Assembly: GCF_002073915.1 (NCBI RefSeq)
Contig: NZ_CP012841.1
Span: forward strand, 440,904 to 504,903
Origin: Candidatus Riesia pediculicola
Lineage (GTDB): Bacteria > Pseudomonadota > Gammaproteobacteria > Enterobacterales > Enterobacteriaceae
Length of the DNA stretch: 64,000 nt
Direction of reading: 5' to 3'
How positions within the stretch are numbered: position 1 is the stretch's first letter; each line of letters opens with the position of its first letter. Under the pieces are notes generated by a model. That model was not told where the DNA came from. It saw nothing but the letters and a program-made list of their open reading frames with translations, and ran no database searches. Below are positions 19,717 through 29,950 of this stretch, one piece after another. A program made the translations under genes and the position numbers.

Positions 19717-21095
19717 GAAAATTTTCTCCTTCTTATATCTTCGATAACTTCTTCCATTCTCATTTTTCTAGAACCTTTTATTAATATTGATATCTTCTCA
19801 TGAATGGAAATTAGATAGATTAATTTTTTTGTTAATTTTTTTTTGGAATGAAAATGCATTCCATTTTGGAACGATTGGCTGATGAATAAACTGTACTTTC
19901 CAAAACTTATAATTGTGTTTAAGTTCTTGTTCTGAATTATTCTAGATATTTTTTTGTGATAGAAAGAAGAATACTGACCTAGTTCTAACATATCACCAAC
20001 GACCAGTACTCGATACCCAGGCATTTTGGAAAGAACATCGATAGCTGATTTCATCGAACCAAAATTTGAGTTATATGTATCATCTAGTATAATTTTTTCA
20101 GAAGATATGTAAACCGGATACATTCTTCCATCTATGGGATGAAAATTTTTTAGTCCTTTCTCTATTTGATCAATTTTAGCTCCAACAGATATAGAAAGAG
20201 CTGCAGAGGCTATTGAATTTGAAATATTGTGTAATCCAGCTAAATGACTCGAAACTCTCGCTATTCCAAAAGGAGTATGAATATCAAATTTCATAAAAAA
20301 ATTTTTTTCAGAGATTGTATTGGAGTAAAAATGAGATTTTTTCTTCTTTTTTAATGAAAAAAACCATACTTTAGAAAGATTACGAATCTTATGTTTCCAA
20401 TGTTTAATATCATGGTTATCTAAGTTAATAACTGCCGTATTAAACTTTGATAATCCAAAAAATATCTCTGATTTTGCTCGAGATAAATTTGAGAAAGACC
20501 CAAATCCTTTCAGATGAGATGCAAATAAGTTATTAATTAATACGACATCTGGATTGACAATCTTGCTGGAAAACTTAATTTCTCCTAATTGACTAGCACC
20601 AATTTCAATTACTACATATTGATGAAATTCGTTCACCCGTAAAAGAGTCAACAATACTCCAAGAGAATTATTATTATTTTTTTTAGTAGAGATAGTAGAT
20701 CCAACTTGAGAAAGAATCGTATGAGTCATCTCTTTAACAGAGGTCTTTCCAGAAGAACCTGTAATTGCGATAAACTTGGCTAGACTTTTTTTTCTAATCC
20801 AAGAAGCCAACCTTTCAATTGCATGGATAGTGTTTTCTACTATAATTTGAGGGTGATCAATAGATAATATTTTTTCTGATAATATCGCTAAAGATCCGTT
20901 TTTAACAGATTGTTTAGCAAAATGATGTCCATCAAAATTTTTTCCCTTAATTGCGATAAACAAAGAGCAACTTCTAAAGTTTCTGCTATTAGTTGAAATT
21001 TTTTGAATGATTAATTTACTAGCATGGGAACACGATATTTTCTGTAAGTTTCCTGAAACAATAGATGCAATCTTTTTTAAATCTGTTTGAAACAT
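19713..21095 (-). CDS. murF: UDP-MurNAc-tripeptide--D-alanyl-D-alanine ligase
   Basis: Adds the D-Ala-D-Ala dipeptide made by DdlB to UDP-MurNAc-tripeptide, finishing the soluble precursor. The protein has 460 residues (452 in E. coli). The P-loop is ITGSSGKTSVKEM near residue 113, then NNNNSLGV, and LDDTYNSNFGSM in the C-terminal half; VLVVGDMLELG is also kept. It contains a coding-strand A9 run (19836-19844) that stays in frame. It overlaps murE by 19 bases and mraY by 4. Confidence 0.97.
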   Translation of the reverse strand: MFQTDLKKIASIVSGNLQKISCSHASKLIIQKISTNSRNFRSCSLFIAIKGKNFDGHHFAKQSVKNGSLAILSEKILSIDHPQIIVENTIHAIERLASWIRKKSLAKFIAITGSSGKTSVKEMTHTILSQVGSTISTKKNNNNSLGVLLTLLRVNEFHQYVVIEIGASQLGEIKFSSKIVNPDVVLINNLFASHLKGFGSFSNLSRAKSEIFFGLSKFNTAVINLDNHDIKHWKHKIRNLSKVWFFSLKKKKKSHFYSNTISEKNFFMKFDIHTPFGIARVSSHLAGLHNISNSIASAALSISVGAKIDQIEKGLKNFHPIDGRMYPVYISSEKIILDDTYNSNFGSMKSAIDVLSKMPGYRVLVVGDMLELGQYSSFYHKKISRIIQNKNLNTIISFGKYSLFISQSFQNGMHFHSKKKLTKKLIYLISIHEKISILIKGSRKMRMEEVIEDIRRRKFS

Positions 21096-22591
21096 AAAGA
21101 ATAGTTTTTTAGGTAACTGACTACAATCTGATAATCAGAACAAAGTATTTTTCGATCTCCTACAATTTGTTTCTCTTCATGACCTTTTCCTGCAATTAGA
21201 ACTGTATCATTCGGTTTTGCTCTTGAAATAGAATATCTAATAGCATATTTGCGTTCCGGAAAATATCGTATAGATTCTAAATGAGTACATCCTCGTAAAA
21301 TTTCTTTGAAAATTTTTTTAGGATCTTCAAATCTGGGATTATCATCAGTTATGATGACAAAATCAGAATATTTTTCTGCTATTCTTCCCATAATTGCTCT
21401 CTTCCCTTTATCTCGACTTCCTCCGCAACCGAATACGCACCAAATTTTTCCTCCAAAATGTTTCCTGATTGAAATTAAACATTGCTTTAAAGAATCTGAA
21501 TTATGAGCATAATCTATAATAACTCTTGGATTATAATGTGAAACTAATTGCATACGTCCGATAACAGGAGATACTCTTTTCGAATTTTTAATCAAAAGAT
21601 GAATTGGGTATCCAATCATCAAAAGTGATGCTATAGCTAACATGAAATTAGCTACATTAAATTCTCCTAAAAATGATGTTCTTATTTCCCCATTACCCCA
21701 GTCAGAATTGAATCGAATTATTGTTTGATTGTATAAGTATTCAATTTTTGTTGCATATAATATAGGTCGATTTAATAAATTTAATTTATTTTTATGATTA
21801 ATGGATACTGCACAGGAATTTGGGAAATCTTTAATCCATTTAGATCCAACTGGATCATCTATGAAAAATACTCTATTTTTGCAATCATGTTCGTAAAATA
21901 GTTTTTTCTTCGATAATTCGTAATGCTCAATATTATTATGATAGTCTAAATGATCTCTTGTGATATTTGTAAAAATTGCGGAAGAAAAAGATAGACTACA
22001 AGTCCTTCCTTGATCCAATCCATGTGAAGAAACTTCCATAGCTACTATTTTCACGCTTTTTTCAAGAAACATTTTTAATGTTGAACAAATTTCAAAACAA
22101 GATAAAGTTGTTAGTTCACTTGGATAAATTTTTTCTCCAATTAATCCATTTCCTATAGTTCCCATAACTGCACTTTTTTGTCCAATTAATTTTGCTAATT
22201 GCGCAACGATATGAGAAACAGTGGTTTTACCATTGGTTCCTGTCACTCCAATCAACTTCATTTTTTTGTTTAAAGATCCATATAACTTTTTTGAAAAAAA
22301 AACTATTTTCTTTCTTATATTTTTGACAAATACGATTGGTATTTGATTCAAGAATTTTATGAATTCATCTTCTTTAGTTAAACTGTTGGATTCAGCAATT
22401 ATAGCAGAAGCACCTCTCGATATGGCATGATTAATATATTTCCTTCCATCTTTTTGAGATCCAACAATAGCTAAGAATATATCTCCTTTTTCAATTTTTC
22501 TGCTATCTAACTTGATTTCTTTAAACTTTACATTTGCAACAAGTTTTTTTGATTGATGTAAAAGATCCGATAAATTTCGGTATGTCTTCAT
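21077..22591 (-). CDS. murE: UDP-MurNAc-L-Ala-D-Glu--meso-diaminopimelate ligase
   Basis: Adds the third residue to the peptidoglycan stem. The motif TDDNPRFEDP contains DNPR, the determinant for meso-diaminopimelate rather than lysine, so the wall is of the Gram-negative type. From the ATG at 22591 the protein has 504 residues (495 in E. coli). The P-loop is GVTGTNGKTTVS, followed by MEVSSHGL, and FGCGGSRDKGKR in the C-terminal domain. The start forms ATGA with the ftsI stop; an upstream in-frame start at 22606 lies further inside ftsI and matches the family less well. Confidence 0.97.
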   Translation of the reverse strand: MKTYRNLSDLLHQSKKLVANVKFKEIKLDSRKIEKGDIFLAIVGSQKDGRKYINHAISRGASAIIAESNSLTKEDEFIKFLNQIPIVFVKNIRKKIVFFSKKLYGSLNKKMKLIGVTGTNGKTTVSHIVAQLAKLIGQKSAVMGTIGNGLIGEKIYPSELTTLSCFEICSTLKMFLEKSVKIVAMEVSSHGLDQGRTCSLSFSSAIFTNITRDHLDYHNNIEHYELSKKKLFYEHDCKNRVFFIDDPVGSKWIKDFPNSCAVSINHKNKLNLLNRPILYATKIEYLYNQTIIRFNSDWGNGEIRTSFLGEFNVANFMLAIASLLMIGYPIHLLIKNSKRVSPVIGRMQLVSHYNPRVIIDYAHNSDSLKQCLISIRKHFGGKIWCVFGCGGSRDKGKRAIMGRIAEKYSDFVIITDDNPRFEDPKKIFKEILRGCTHLESIRYFPERKYAIRYSISRAKPNDTVLIAGKGHEEKQIVGDRKILCSDYQIVVSYLKNYSLCFKQI

Positions 22592-24369
22592 AAAATATGA
22601 TGGCAATTTTTTATTGTATCTTTATATTTTATATAATTCAGTAATTTTTTCATAATTTCAGTGAATATTGGTGTCGATACCAATCTTCCATAATAGTTGC
22701 CTGCTTTTGGTTCATCTATAACAATTATCAATGAATATTTTGGATGAGATATCGGAGCAATTCCTACAGTACAAGAAATATATTTATGAACATATTTTGC
22801 ATTATTTACCTTTTTAATCGTCCCTGTTTTTATCACTGCTTGATAATCAATCTTTTTTTGAAAAGATTTTTCTCCTTCTAAAGGAACATGTTGCATCATT
22901 TCAATTACTTCCTGAACAATTTTTTTTGGAAAAACTCTTTTTTCAAAAAATAAACCGTCTTCTTTTTTTAAAATTGATAAGTTTTGAAAAATTCCATAGT
23001 TCCCAATGATTGAATAGGCTCGAACCAACTGTAGTGGAGTGATCATAAATCCATATCCAAAAGAAAAAGTAGCTTTTTCTATGGGAGTTAATTTTTTTTG
23101 AGAAAGAGGAAATCTTCCATTTTTTTCGTTAAACAAATTCAAGTTCGTGGATTTTCCAAATCCGAAATTTGAATATGTACTTAAAATTTCTTCAGAACTC
23201 ATTACTAATGCGATTTTAGAAGATCCAACATTACTTGAATGTTGTAAGATTTCTGAAATGGATGAAAAATCATATTTTTTGACATCCTTTATTAAAAATT
23301 TTCCTATTTTATAAGGTTTAGTTAGTATGATACTCTTTCGATTGATGATCTTTTCATTCAACGCTTTAACAATAATCATTGGCTTAACAGTCGATCCAGG
23401 CTCAAATAAGTCAGATATCACACGATTTTTAGTCATTTTTGTTGGACAACCATGAAAGTATCCATTTGGATTTTCAGAGGGTATACTTACCATAGATAAT
23501 ATTTCTCCAGTATGTATATCTAATAAAGCAGACATTCCTACTCTTGCTCTATTTTTCAGAACGTGTTTATTCATTGATTCATAAATAATTGATTGAATAT
23601 CAATATCGACACTTAAAGTTATATTCTTAGGAAGTATGTCTTTTTTAATGATAGATATTTCTTCAATAATCTTTTGATTTTTGTCAACACGAACAATTTT
23701 TTTTCCATCAACTCCGTTTAAGATTGAATTAAAACTTTTCTCAATCCCTTCTATTCCAACCTGATTCACGTTGGTCAATCCTAAAAAACTGGCAGAAATT
23801 TTTCCGTATGGATAATATCTTCGTAATTCTCTGAACACATGAAGTCCTTTAATTTTCATATTGACGATTGATCTAACATTTAGCCCAACTACTTTCCTAA
23901 CCAAATAAATAAACTTAAGATTCTTAGAAGAAATGATTTTTTGATAAATTCTTTCTAAAGGAATTTTAAGTTCGATGGATAATTGTTTCCAAATTTTTTG
24001 TTCTCTAATATCATTAAATTTTAGAACTATTTCTGGATTCACTCCTATAGAATAGGCTGTCACATTGATCGCTAATTTTTTTCCATTTCTATCAAATATT
24101 AATCCTCTATCATGTTTTATTTTTTTTGTTCTCAAAGATAAAAGATCGTGAAACTTAACTAACTTTTCAGAACATAAAATCTGTAAGTATCCTATTCTTA
24201 ATAGAATGATGATTGCACAAAACGAAAAAATGATTAATATAAAAAAAAATCGAATTTCCATTTCTTTTTTTTTGAATGAAGAAAAATAGAATGACATTGA
24301 ATTACTGTATAGTTTATCTTCTCTATCCTTGTTCATATTCTTGCTTGATTTTAAAATTTTTCTTCTCAT
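22588..24369 (-). CDS. ftsI: Septal peptidoglycan transpeptidase FtsI (PBP3)
   Basis: Class B penicillin-binding protein that crosslinks septal peptidoglycan with FtsW. The protein has 593 residues (588 in E. coli). A short cytoplasmic tail precedes one membrane helix at about residues 40-60. The dimerisation domain follows, beginning near RGLIFDRNG. The transpeptidase domain has the catalytic Ser in EPGSTVKPM, the SxN motif in HSSNVGSSK and KTGT in VIKTGTIKK. A run of nine A lies in the coding strand near the 5' end (24264-24272) and is in frame. It overlaps ftsL by 4 bases and murE by 4. Confidence 0.97.
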   Translation of the reverse strand: MRRKILKSSKNMNKDREDKLYSNSMSFYFSSFKKKEMEIRFFFILIIFSFCAIIILLRIGYLQILCSEKLVKFHDLLSLRTKKIKHDRGLIFDRNGKKLAINVTAYSIGVNPEIVLKFNDIREQKIWKQLSIELKIPLERIYQKIISSKNLKFIYLVRKVVGLNVRSIVNMKIKGLHVFRELRRYYPYGKISASFLGLTNVNQVGIEGIEKSFNSILNGVDGKKIVRVDKNQKIIEEISIIKKDILPKNITLSVDIDIQSIIYESMNKHVLKNRARVGMSALLDIHTGEILSMVSIPSENPNGYFHGCPTKMTKNRVISDLFEPGSTVKPMIIVKALNEKIINRKSIILTKPYKIGKFLIKDVKKYDFSSISEILQHSSNVGSSKIALVMSSEEILSTYSNFGFGKSTNLNLFNEKNGRFPLSQKKLTPIEKATFSFGYGFMITPLQLVRAYSIIGNYGIFQNLSILKKEDGLFFEKRVFPKKIVQEVIEMMQHVPLEGEKSFQKKIDYQAVIKTGTIKKVNNAKYVHKYISCTVGIAPISHPKYSLIIVIDEPKAGNYYGRLVSTPIFTEIMKKLLNYIKYKDTIKNCHHIL

Positions 24370-24623
24370 TTTATTTTTTGATCGATAGATAGATATTTTT
24401 TTAAATTTAAGATTTCTTTTTCAGATTTTATAAAAAAATTTTTCTCTATTTCTTCTTCTTTTTCAATTGTTAATAATTTTATCTCGTAATTTACTTTAAA
24501 AGTCTCTATCAAAGTGATGATTATTAATATCAATAAAAAAAAAACAGAAAAATTTTCTTTCTTAAAAATATCGATAATAATAATTTTTGCTAAATTATTT
24601 TTTTTTTTCATTGGATTATTCAT
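24366..24623 (-). CDS. ftsL: Cell division protein FtsL (short form)
   Basis: Small bitopic protein that, with FtsB and FtsQ, activates FtsW-FtsI at the septum. Identification rests on position between rsmH and ftsI, on one hydrophobic segment at about residues 26-40, and on the following charged heptad-like helix with KLLTIEKEEEIEKN. The product has 85 residues against 121 in E. coli; both the N-terminal tail and the C-terminal periplasmic end are shortened. The sequence is otherwise poorly conserved, as is usual for FtsL. It overlaps rsmH by 8 bases and ftsI by 4. Confidence 0.8.
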   Translation of the reverse strand: MNNPMKKKNNLAKIIIIDIFKKENFSVFFLLILIIITLIETFKVNYEIKLLTIEKEEEIEKNFFIKSEKEILNLKKYLSIDQKIK

Positions 24624-25548
24624 GAATATAAAATTGAATTATTCTTAACAAAGCACTTCTTGATTTAGGATTTTTATAAACTTCACTTCTTTTTGGTTTA
24701 ATTTTTTCAATTAATTTTAACTTAATGTATTCGGGAATATTTTTTTTAAAAGTTTTTTTATTGATTATCGAATTACTATCGTATTTTTTTATAAAGTTTT
24801 TAATTATTCTACTTTCTAAGGAATGAAAACTAATGACGGCTATTCTAGATAAGGGAGCTAATACCATAAGAGATTTTTCTAAAACTTCTTTTAATTCTTC
24901 TAATTCATTATTAATATGGATCCGGATAGCTTGAAAGGTTCTAGTAGCAGGATGTTTTCTTTTATACGAAACAATTTGAGAAACAATTTCTACTAATTGT
25001 TTAGTGCTAGTTATCTTTTTCAGATTTTTTTTATGATTTTGTCGAAAGATTGATCTAGATATCTTTCGTGATTTTTTTTCTTCACCATATCTTCTTAAGA
25101 TTAGCTCAATTTCTTCTCTCTTAGCCTTTTCTAACCATTTTTTTGCAGGAATTCCTACTTCTGGATTCATTCGCATATCTAAAGATCCGTTTCTTCGAAA
25201 AGAAAAACCTCGATTCTCATCATTAATTTGTATCATTGAAATTCCCAAATCTAGGAGTATACCATTTACTTTTCCGACAATTTTTTCTTCTTTGGCAAAT
25301 TGATATATATCTGAAAACAATCCATGTTTGATGATAAATCGAGAATCTTTGATTTTCTTTGCCACAGAAATAGATTTTGGATCACGATCAATTGCTATCA
25401 GTTTTCCCTTTTTTTCAAGTTTAGATAAGATGAGTTTGCTGTGTCCTCCTTGTCCGAAAGTACAATCAATATATGTTCCGTCTCTTTTAATATTTAATCC
25501 TTCTATTACTTCTTCTGGAAGAACTGCAATGTGATTCAACTCTTTCAT
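24616..25548 (-). CDS. rsmH: 16S rRNA (cytosine1402-N4)-methyltransferase
   Basis: SAM-dependent enzyme that methylates C1402 of 16S rRNA in the decoding centre (old name MraW). The protein has 310 residues (313 in E. coli). The SAM site is DCTFGQGGHSKLIL near residue 33, followed by AIDRDP. GILLDLGIS, RGFSFRRNGSLDMRM and AVISFHSLESRIIK are signature stretches. It is the first gene of the minus-strand cluster; mraZ, normally before it, is missing. Confidence 0.97.
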   Translation of the reverse strand: MKELNHIAVLPEEVIEGLNIKRDGTYIDCTFGQGGHSKLILSKLEKKGKLIAIDRDPKSISVAKKIKDSRFIIKHGLFSDIYQFAKEEKIVGKVNGILLDLGISMIQINDENRGFSFRRNGSLDMRMNPEVGIPAKKWLEKAKREEIELILRRYGEEKKSRKISRSIFRQNHKKNLKKITSTKQLVEIVSQIVSYKRKHPATRTFQAIRIHINNELEELKEVLEKSLMVLAPLSRIAVISFHSLESRIIKNFIKKYDSNSIINKKTFKKNIPEYIKLKLIEKIKPKRSEVYKNPKSRSALLRIIQFYIHE

Positions 25549-26249
25549 AGACCAATTTTTTTATTATTTTGTTTCTGATGAGTTTCTTGATGAAAGGTTT
25601 AGACTAAACGATTTCGTTTTTAAAAATGACTACCTTACAATATGAATATAAATTATTTTATTTAAGGTACGAATATCGTATTCAAATTATTAATTTATTT
25701 TTTTAATTACATTAAATATTTCTATTTTTTCTTTCTAAAAATAGAATTTGATATGATTTTTAGTTATATGTTTCGGATATCTTTGATATCATAAAACCAT
25801 TAAAAATGGTTCGTCTACTTTATATTTAATAACTTGATAATTTTAAAGTTTTTGTCTAATTTTTTCTTATTTAAGAAATATAAAATTTAATTTCAAAATG
25901 GTTTTTTTAATAACAAATATATTTATGTGAGTTAATTTTAGAAAAATTAATTGTTAAAATTTTGAGAATTTTTCGGGTGTTTTTAGAAATCTATATGAAA
26001 ATAAATTTATATTTCAACCTTATCGAGAGTATTTTTTTAATGGAAGAACAGTAATTTTTTGTAATCTACAAAAAGTCTTAAGAAAATTAGTAAAAATTTA
26101 TTCAATTGTTACTATCTAACCAATTTAGAATTTTTCTTTAAAAAAGTAAAGTTAATTTATTAAAGTTATAAGTTACTATTATATAATTTCTCTAATTTAA
26201 ATTGGAAGCGAAGAAAGTTTGTTCAAACATAAAGGTTACTTGTAAAGAT
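25549..26249. other. Divergent promoter region between rsmH and metK
   Basis: About 700 bases without a recognisable gene. It must contain the promoter of the dcw cluster on the minus strand and that of metK on the plus strand. TATAAT at 26182-26187 is a reasonable -10 candidate for metK, without a clear -35. The mraZ gene, which lies here in most bacteria, is not visible in any frame. Confidence 0.5.
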
Positions 26250-27407
26250 ATGACAGGTTCGCTTTTTACATCTGAATCGGTTTCAGAAGGTCATCCAGAT
26301 AAAGTTGCTGATCAAATTTCTGATGCTGTTCTTGATGAAATACTTAGACAAGATAAAAATTCCAAAGTTGCTTGTGAAGTTTACGTCAAAAATGGAATGG
26401 TTATGATTGGAGGAGAAGTTAAAACTCAATCCAACATAGATTTAGAGAATACCGTTCGAAAAACATTATCTGATATTGGATATACGGATTCAAAAATAGG
26501 ATTCGATGCTCGTTCTTGTGCTATTATCAATATGATTAGTAAACAGTCTCCAGATATACTGCAAGGAATTAATAAAAAAAATCCAATTGAACAAGGAGCA
26601 GGTGACCAAGGAATTGTTTTTGGGTATGCTGATATAGAAACAGAAGATTTAATGCCAGCTCCAATTACTTATGCTCATAAATTAATGATACGTCAATCTG
26701 AAGTTCGAAAAAGTAAAATTTTGCCATGGATTAGACCAGATGCGAAAAGTCAAATTACTTTTCGATACGAGAATGGAAAAATAATAGGTATTCATTCAAT
26801 TGTTATATCGACTCAACATTCTGAAGAAATTGATAGAAATTCTTTAAAAGAAGGGGTGATAGAAGAAATTATATTACCTATTATTCCTAAAAAATGGATT
26901 AAAAAATATACGAAGTATTTTATAAATCCAACTGGGAGATTTGTAATAGGAGGTCCCATGGGCGATTGTGGGTTAACTGGAAGAAAAATAGTGGTTGATA
27001 CTTATGGAGGAACTTCTCGTCATGGAGGAGGAGCATTTTCTGGAAAAGATCCTTCTAAAGTAGATCGTTCAGCTGCTTACGCGGCAAGATATATAGCAAA
27101 AAACATTGTTGCTTCCGGAATAGCGGAAAAATGTGAAATACAAATATCTTACATAATTGGAATACCTGAACCAAACTCTTTGACAATTGAAACTTTTGGA
27201 ACCGAAAAAGTAGATATCAAATATTTAAAAAATATAATTAATGAAATATTTGATCTTAGACCATATGGACTGATTAAAATGCTTGATCTTCTTCGTCCTA
27301 TCTATTTGAAGACGGCTTCTTATGGACACTTTGGTCGATCAATTTTTCCTTGGGAAAAAATAGACAAAGTGAAGCAATTAAAGTCAATTTTTCGAATTGC
27401 TAACTAA
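26250..27407 (+). CDS. metK: S-adenosylmethionine synthetase
   Basis: Makes SAM from methionine and ATP; SAM serves the methyltransferases in this window (RsmH, PrmC). From the ATG at 26250 the protein has 385 residues (384 in E. coli). [15 protein letters not shown] carries the ATP-binding His, [12 protein letters not shown] is the signature, and the phosphate loop is [21 protein letters not shown] at 26202 would add 16 residues that are absent from the family; the ATG is preferred although its possible ribosome-binding site (AAGG at 26232-26235) is rather far. Single-gene unit. Confidence 0.97.
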   Translation: MTGSLFTSESVSEGHPDKVADQISDAVLDEILRQDKNSKVACEVYVKNGMVMIGGEVKTQSNIDLENTVRKTLSDIGYTDSKIGFDARSCAIINMISKQSPDILQGINKKNPIEQGAGDQGIVFGYADIETEDLMPAPITYAHKLMIRQSEVRKSKILPWIRPDAKSQITFRYENGKIIGIHSIVISTQHSEEIDRNSLKEGVIEEIILPIIPKKWIKKYTKYFINPTGRFVIGGPMGDCGLTGRKIVVDTYGGTSRHGGGAFSGKDPSKVDRSAAYAARYIAKNIVASGIAEKCEIQISYIIGIPEPNSLTIETFGTEKVDIKYLKNIINEIFDLRPYGLIKMLDLLRPIYLKTASYGHFGRSIFPWEKIDKVKQLKSIFRIAN

Positions 27408-27612
27408 TTGTTTTCTTTTTATTAATTTGAGAATTTTGTAATTTTCGAGAGCTTCAAACATCTTTTTTAAAAAATATGAAATTGTTGACGCTTTGTTTTT
27501 TTAAAAATTGGTTTAAAAGTTATTTTTCGTAAGAAAATTAAAGAAAATCACTTGTTGAATTCAATTTTTATGAAATTCTCTAAAAAAGTTCTTCCTTGTT
27601 TAGGTATACATT

Positions 27613-29025
27613 TTATTTTTTAATCATCTTCTGATAAATGTATTGAAAATAGTAGTTTATCTTAGAAATAGTAATTTTTTTACCGATTTCATATATAACT
27701 AAACTAATTTTAGGAGATTGATTTTTCCCTGTTAGAACAAATCGTAGAAACATGTAGACTTCTTTGACATCTATTTGAAATTTTTTTGATAAAGATAGAA
27801 TAATGGAATTGATGCTTATGATGTTCCAATCTGTTAAATCTGATATTTTTTTTTGAAACTTATACAGTAGCTTTAAAAAAGCCTTGCTCGAATATGTTGG
27901 AATAATTGATTCAAATTCGTTTTTTTCCTGAAATAATGGTAAAGAACACTCAATCATTTCTAGAAGTGTTTGACATCGATTTTTGAAAAGTTTGGCAACC
28001 TTATTCAAATCAATTTTCTGTTTTAAGAGATTTTTCTGCGATTCAGAAAAAGTTTTTAAATGTTGAACAATATAAAATTCAGGTAAGGATTTTATATAAT
28101 ATTCATTCATCCATAACATTTTTTTTTGATTTAACATGCTAGGAGATTTTCCGATAGATTTTAAAGAAAAGTAATTAATCATATCTTCTATACTGAAAAT
28201 TTCTAGATTTCCGTATGACCAACCTAGTCGAAGTAAATAATTTAAAATTGCTTCTGGTAAGAATCCTTTTTTTTGATAACTTTCAATCCCATACAATTTA
28301 TCTTCTCTTTTAGAAATTTTTTTTCCTTCTTGATTTAATATAGGAGCAACATGAATATATTCCGGGGCTTTTAATCCAATAGCATGCAAAAAATTGATTT
28401 GTTTTGGAGTATTATTAATATGTTCTTCTCCTCTAATCACGTGAGTGATGTCCATTTTGTTATCGTCAATAGGAGTACAAAAGTTATAAGTAGGAATGCC
28501 ATTTTCTCTACGTAATATAAAATCATCTAATTCAGAATTGCAAAACACAATATCTCCGCGAACCAAATCTTTTACAACGACTGAACCTTCTTTCGGATTT
28601 TTAAATCGTACTACATGGGGACGATTTTGAAAGGTCCGGGATATATTTCTGCAGTTTCCATCATATTTTGGTTTCTTCCCTACACTTATCTGGTTAGCTC
28701 TCAAAACATTTAATCTTTCTAAGGAACAGTAACATCGATAGGCAAGATTCTTAACAATCATTTCTTCAATTATATCATTATAATATTCTAATCTTTTACT
28801 CTGATAATACGGTCCTTCATCCCAGATTAAATTCAGCCATTTTAGAGTTTTTATGATGTTTTTCTTTGATTTTTCAGAAGATCGAGTCAAATCGGTATCT
28901 TCTATTCTTAGTAAGAATTTTCCATTAAATTTTCTACTAAATAACCAAGAATATAAAGCTGTTCGAATATTTCCTAAATGTAGATTTCCTGTTGGACTTG
29001 GTGCAAAACGAGTTTTGATGTTCAT
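27613..29025 (-). CDS. gltX: Glutamyl-tRNA synthetase
   Basis: Class I synthetase that charges tRNA-Glu. The protein has 470 residues (471 in E. coli). The HIGH-like motif is in FAPSPTGNLHLGN and the KMSKS-like motif is KKISKRE. The acceptor-domain zinc knuckle keeps Cys98, Cys100 and Cys125, but the fourth ligand, His127 in E. coli, is Asn127 here. tRNA-Val(UAC) lies upstream on the opposite strand, as valUXY lies next to gltX in E. coli. Confidence 0.97.
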   Translation of the reverse strand: MNIKTRFAPSPTGNLHLGNIRTALYSWLFSRKFNGKFLLRIEDTDLTRSSEKSKKNIIKTLKWLNLIWDEGPYYQSKRLEYYNDIIEEMIVKNLAYRCYCSLERLNVLRANQISVGKKPKYDGNCRNISRTFQNRPHVVRFKNPKEGSVVVKDLVRGDIVFCNSELDDFILRRENGIPTYNFCTPIDDNKMDITHVIRGEEHINNTPKQINFLHAIGLKAPEYIHVAPILNQEGKKISKREDKLYGIESYQKKGFLPEAILNYLLRLGWSYGNLEIFSIEDMINYFSLKSIGKSPSMLNQKKMLWMNEYYIKSLPEFYIVQHLKTFSESQKNLLKQKIDLNKVAKLFKNRCQTLLEMIECSLPLFQEKNEFESIIPTYSSKAFLKLLYKFQKKISDLTDWNIISINSIILSLSKKFQIDVKEVYMFLRFVLTGKNQSPKISLVIYEIGKKITISKINYYFQYIYQKMIKK

Positions 29026-29209
29026 CTTAAATTTATTTTAATCAAAAGTTTTCTAAAAATTATAACAACAAATGAATTCAGTATTCTATAAAAATAAATT
29101 TGTTTTTTTCAATCACATACAGTAGTATAGAGAGATTGATTTAAACTCATAAAAAGTCAGACTAAAATCATTTCGAACAAGCTTTGTAGGAATGACTTTT
29201 TCTTGAATT

Positions 29210-29282
29210 GGGCGATTAGCTCAGTTGGTAGAGCACCTCCCTTACAAGGAGGGGGTCATCAGTTCGAGTCTGATATTGCCCA
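29210..29282 (+). tRNA. tRNA-Val(UAC)
   Basis: A 73-base tRNA. The acceptor stem GGGCGAT pairs with ATTGCCC (one G-T pair), the anticodon stem is CCTCC/GGAGG around loop CTTACAA with anticodon TAC, and the T loop is TTCGAGT. The discriminator is A and no CCA is encoded. It corresponds to the valU family, which lies beside gltX in E. coli. Confidence 0.97.
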
Positions 29283-29950
29283 AATATTTTTAAAATAGAT
29301 CAATTTTAGAATTAAAAAAAGGACAAAAATTTTTTCTTATCTGATTTTTTCTATGATATTTTCAAGATTTCTTTTCTAATTTTATATAGTATATCTCTTA
29401 ATAATCGGTCTATACGGAATTGTATTCCTTAACTTTTTTCAAAGACTTTAAAGTCAATCCTTCTATCATATTTTTGTAGAAAGAACTAGAAAAATGTAAA
29501 ATCAAAAATTTAATTTATAATATCCATTTTTTCATTTTTAATATTATACTATATAGGGATGATATTCAAAAAAAGAATAAATTTAATTGATTTAAACTTT
29601 TTATCAATTTTTTTTTGAATAAATGACTAAATCAAAAAAAATAAATATCTAACTTTATATTTTTTTTGAAAATTTAATTTTAAGAATGTAATAAGATTAA
29701 AATGACAGATTTACTTTGAAAATTTTAATAATTGAATTAGGTATCTTTTAGAAAACGAAATATTTTTTTGAACAAGTGATTCTTACTGTTCTTTTAAAGA
29801 AAAAGAAGGTTGAATATGACAAAACGTTCATTTATCTCTTGAATAGGAGCTCATTTCGTAAATATTTATTGTTCGTTGAATAAGATTCTTAAATTAGTCA
29901 ATTTTTTAATCTTTAAAGATCAAGAAAAATGAAGATCAATACTTTTTAAA
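29283..29950. other. Gene-free stretch upstream of potA
   Basis: About 670 bases with very low G+C and stops in all frames. No gene remnant was recognised. The potABCD promoter should be in the last part, but no convincing -35/-10 pair stands out against the A+T-rich background. Confidence 0.5.
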
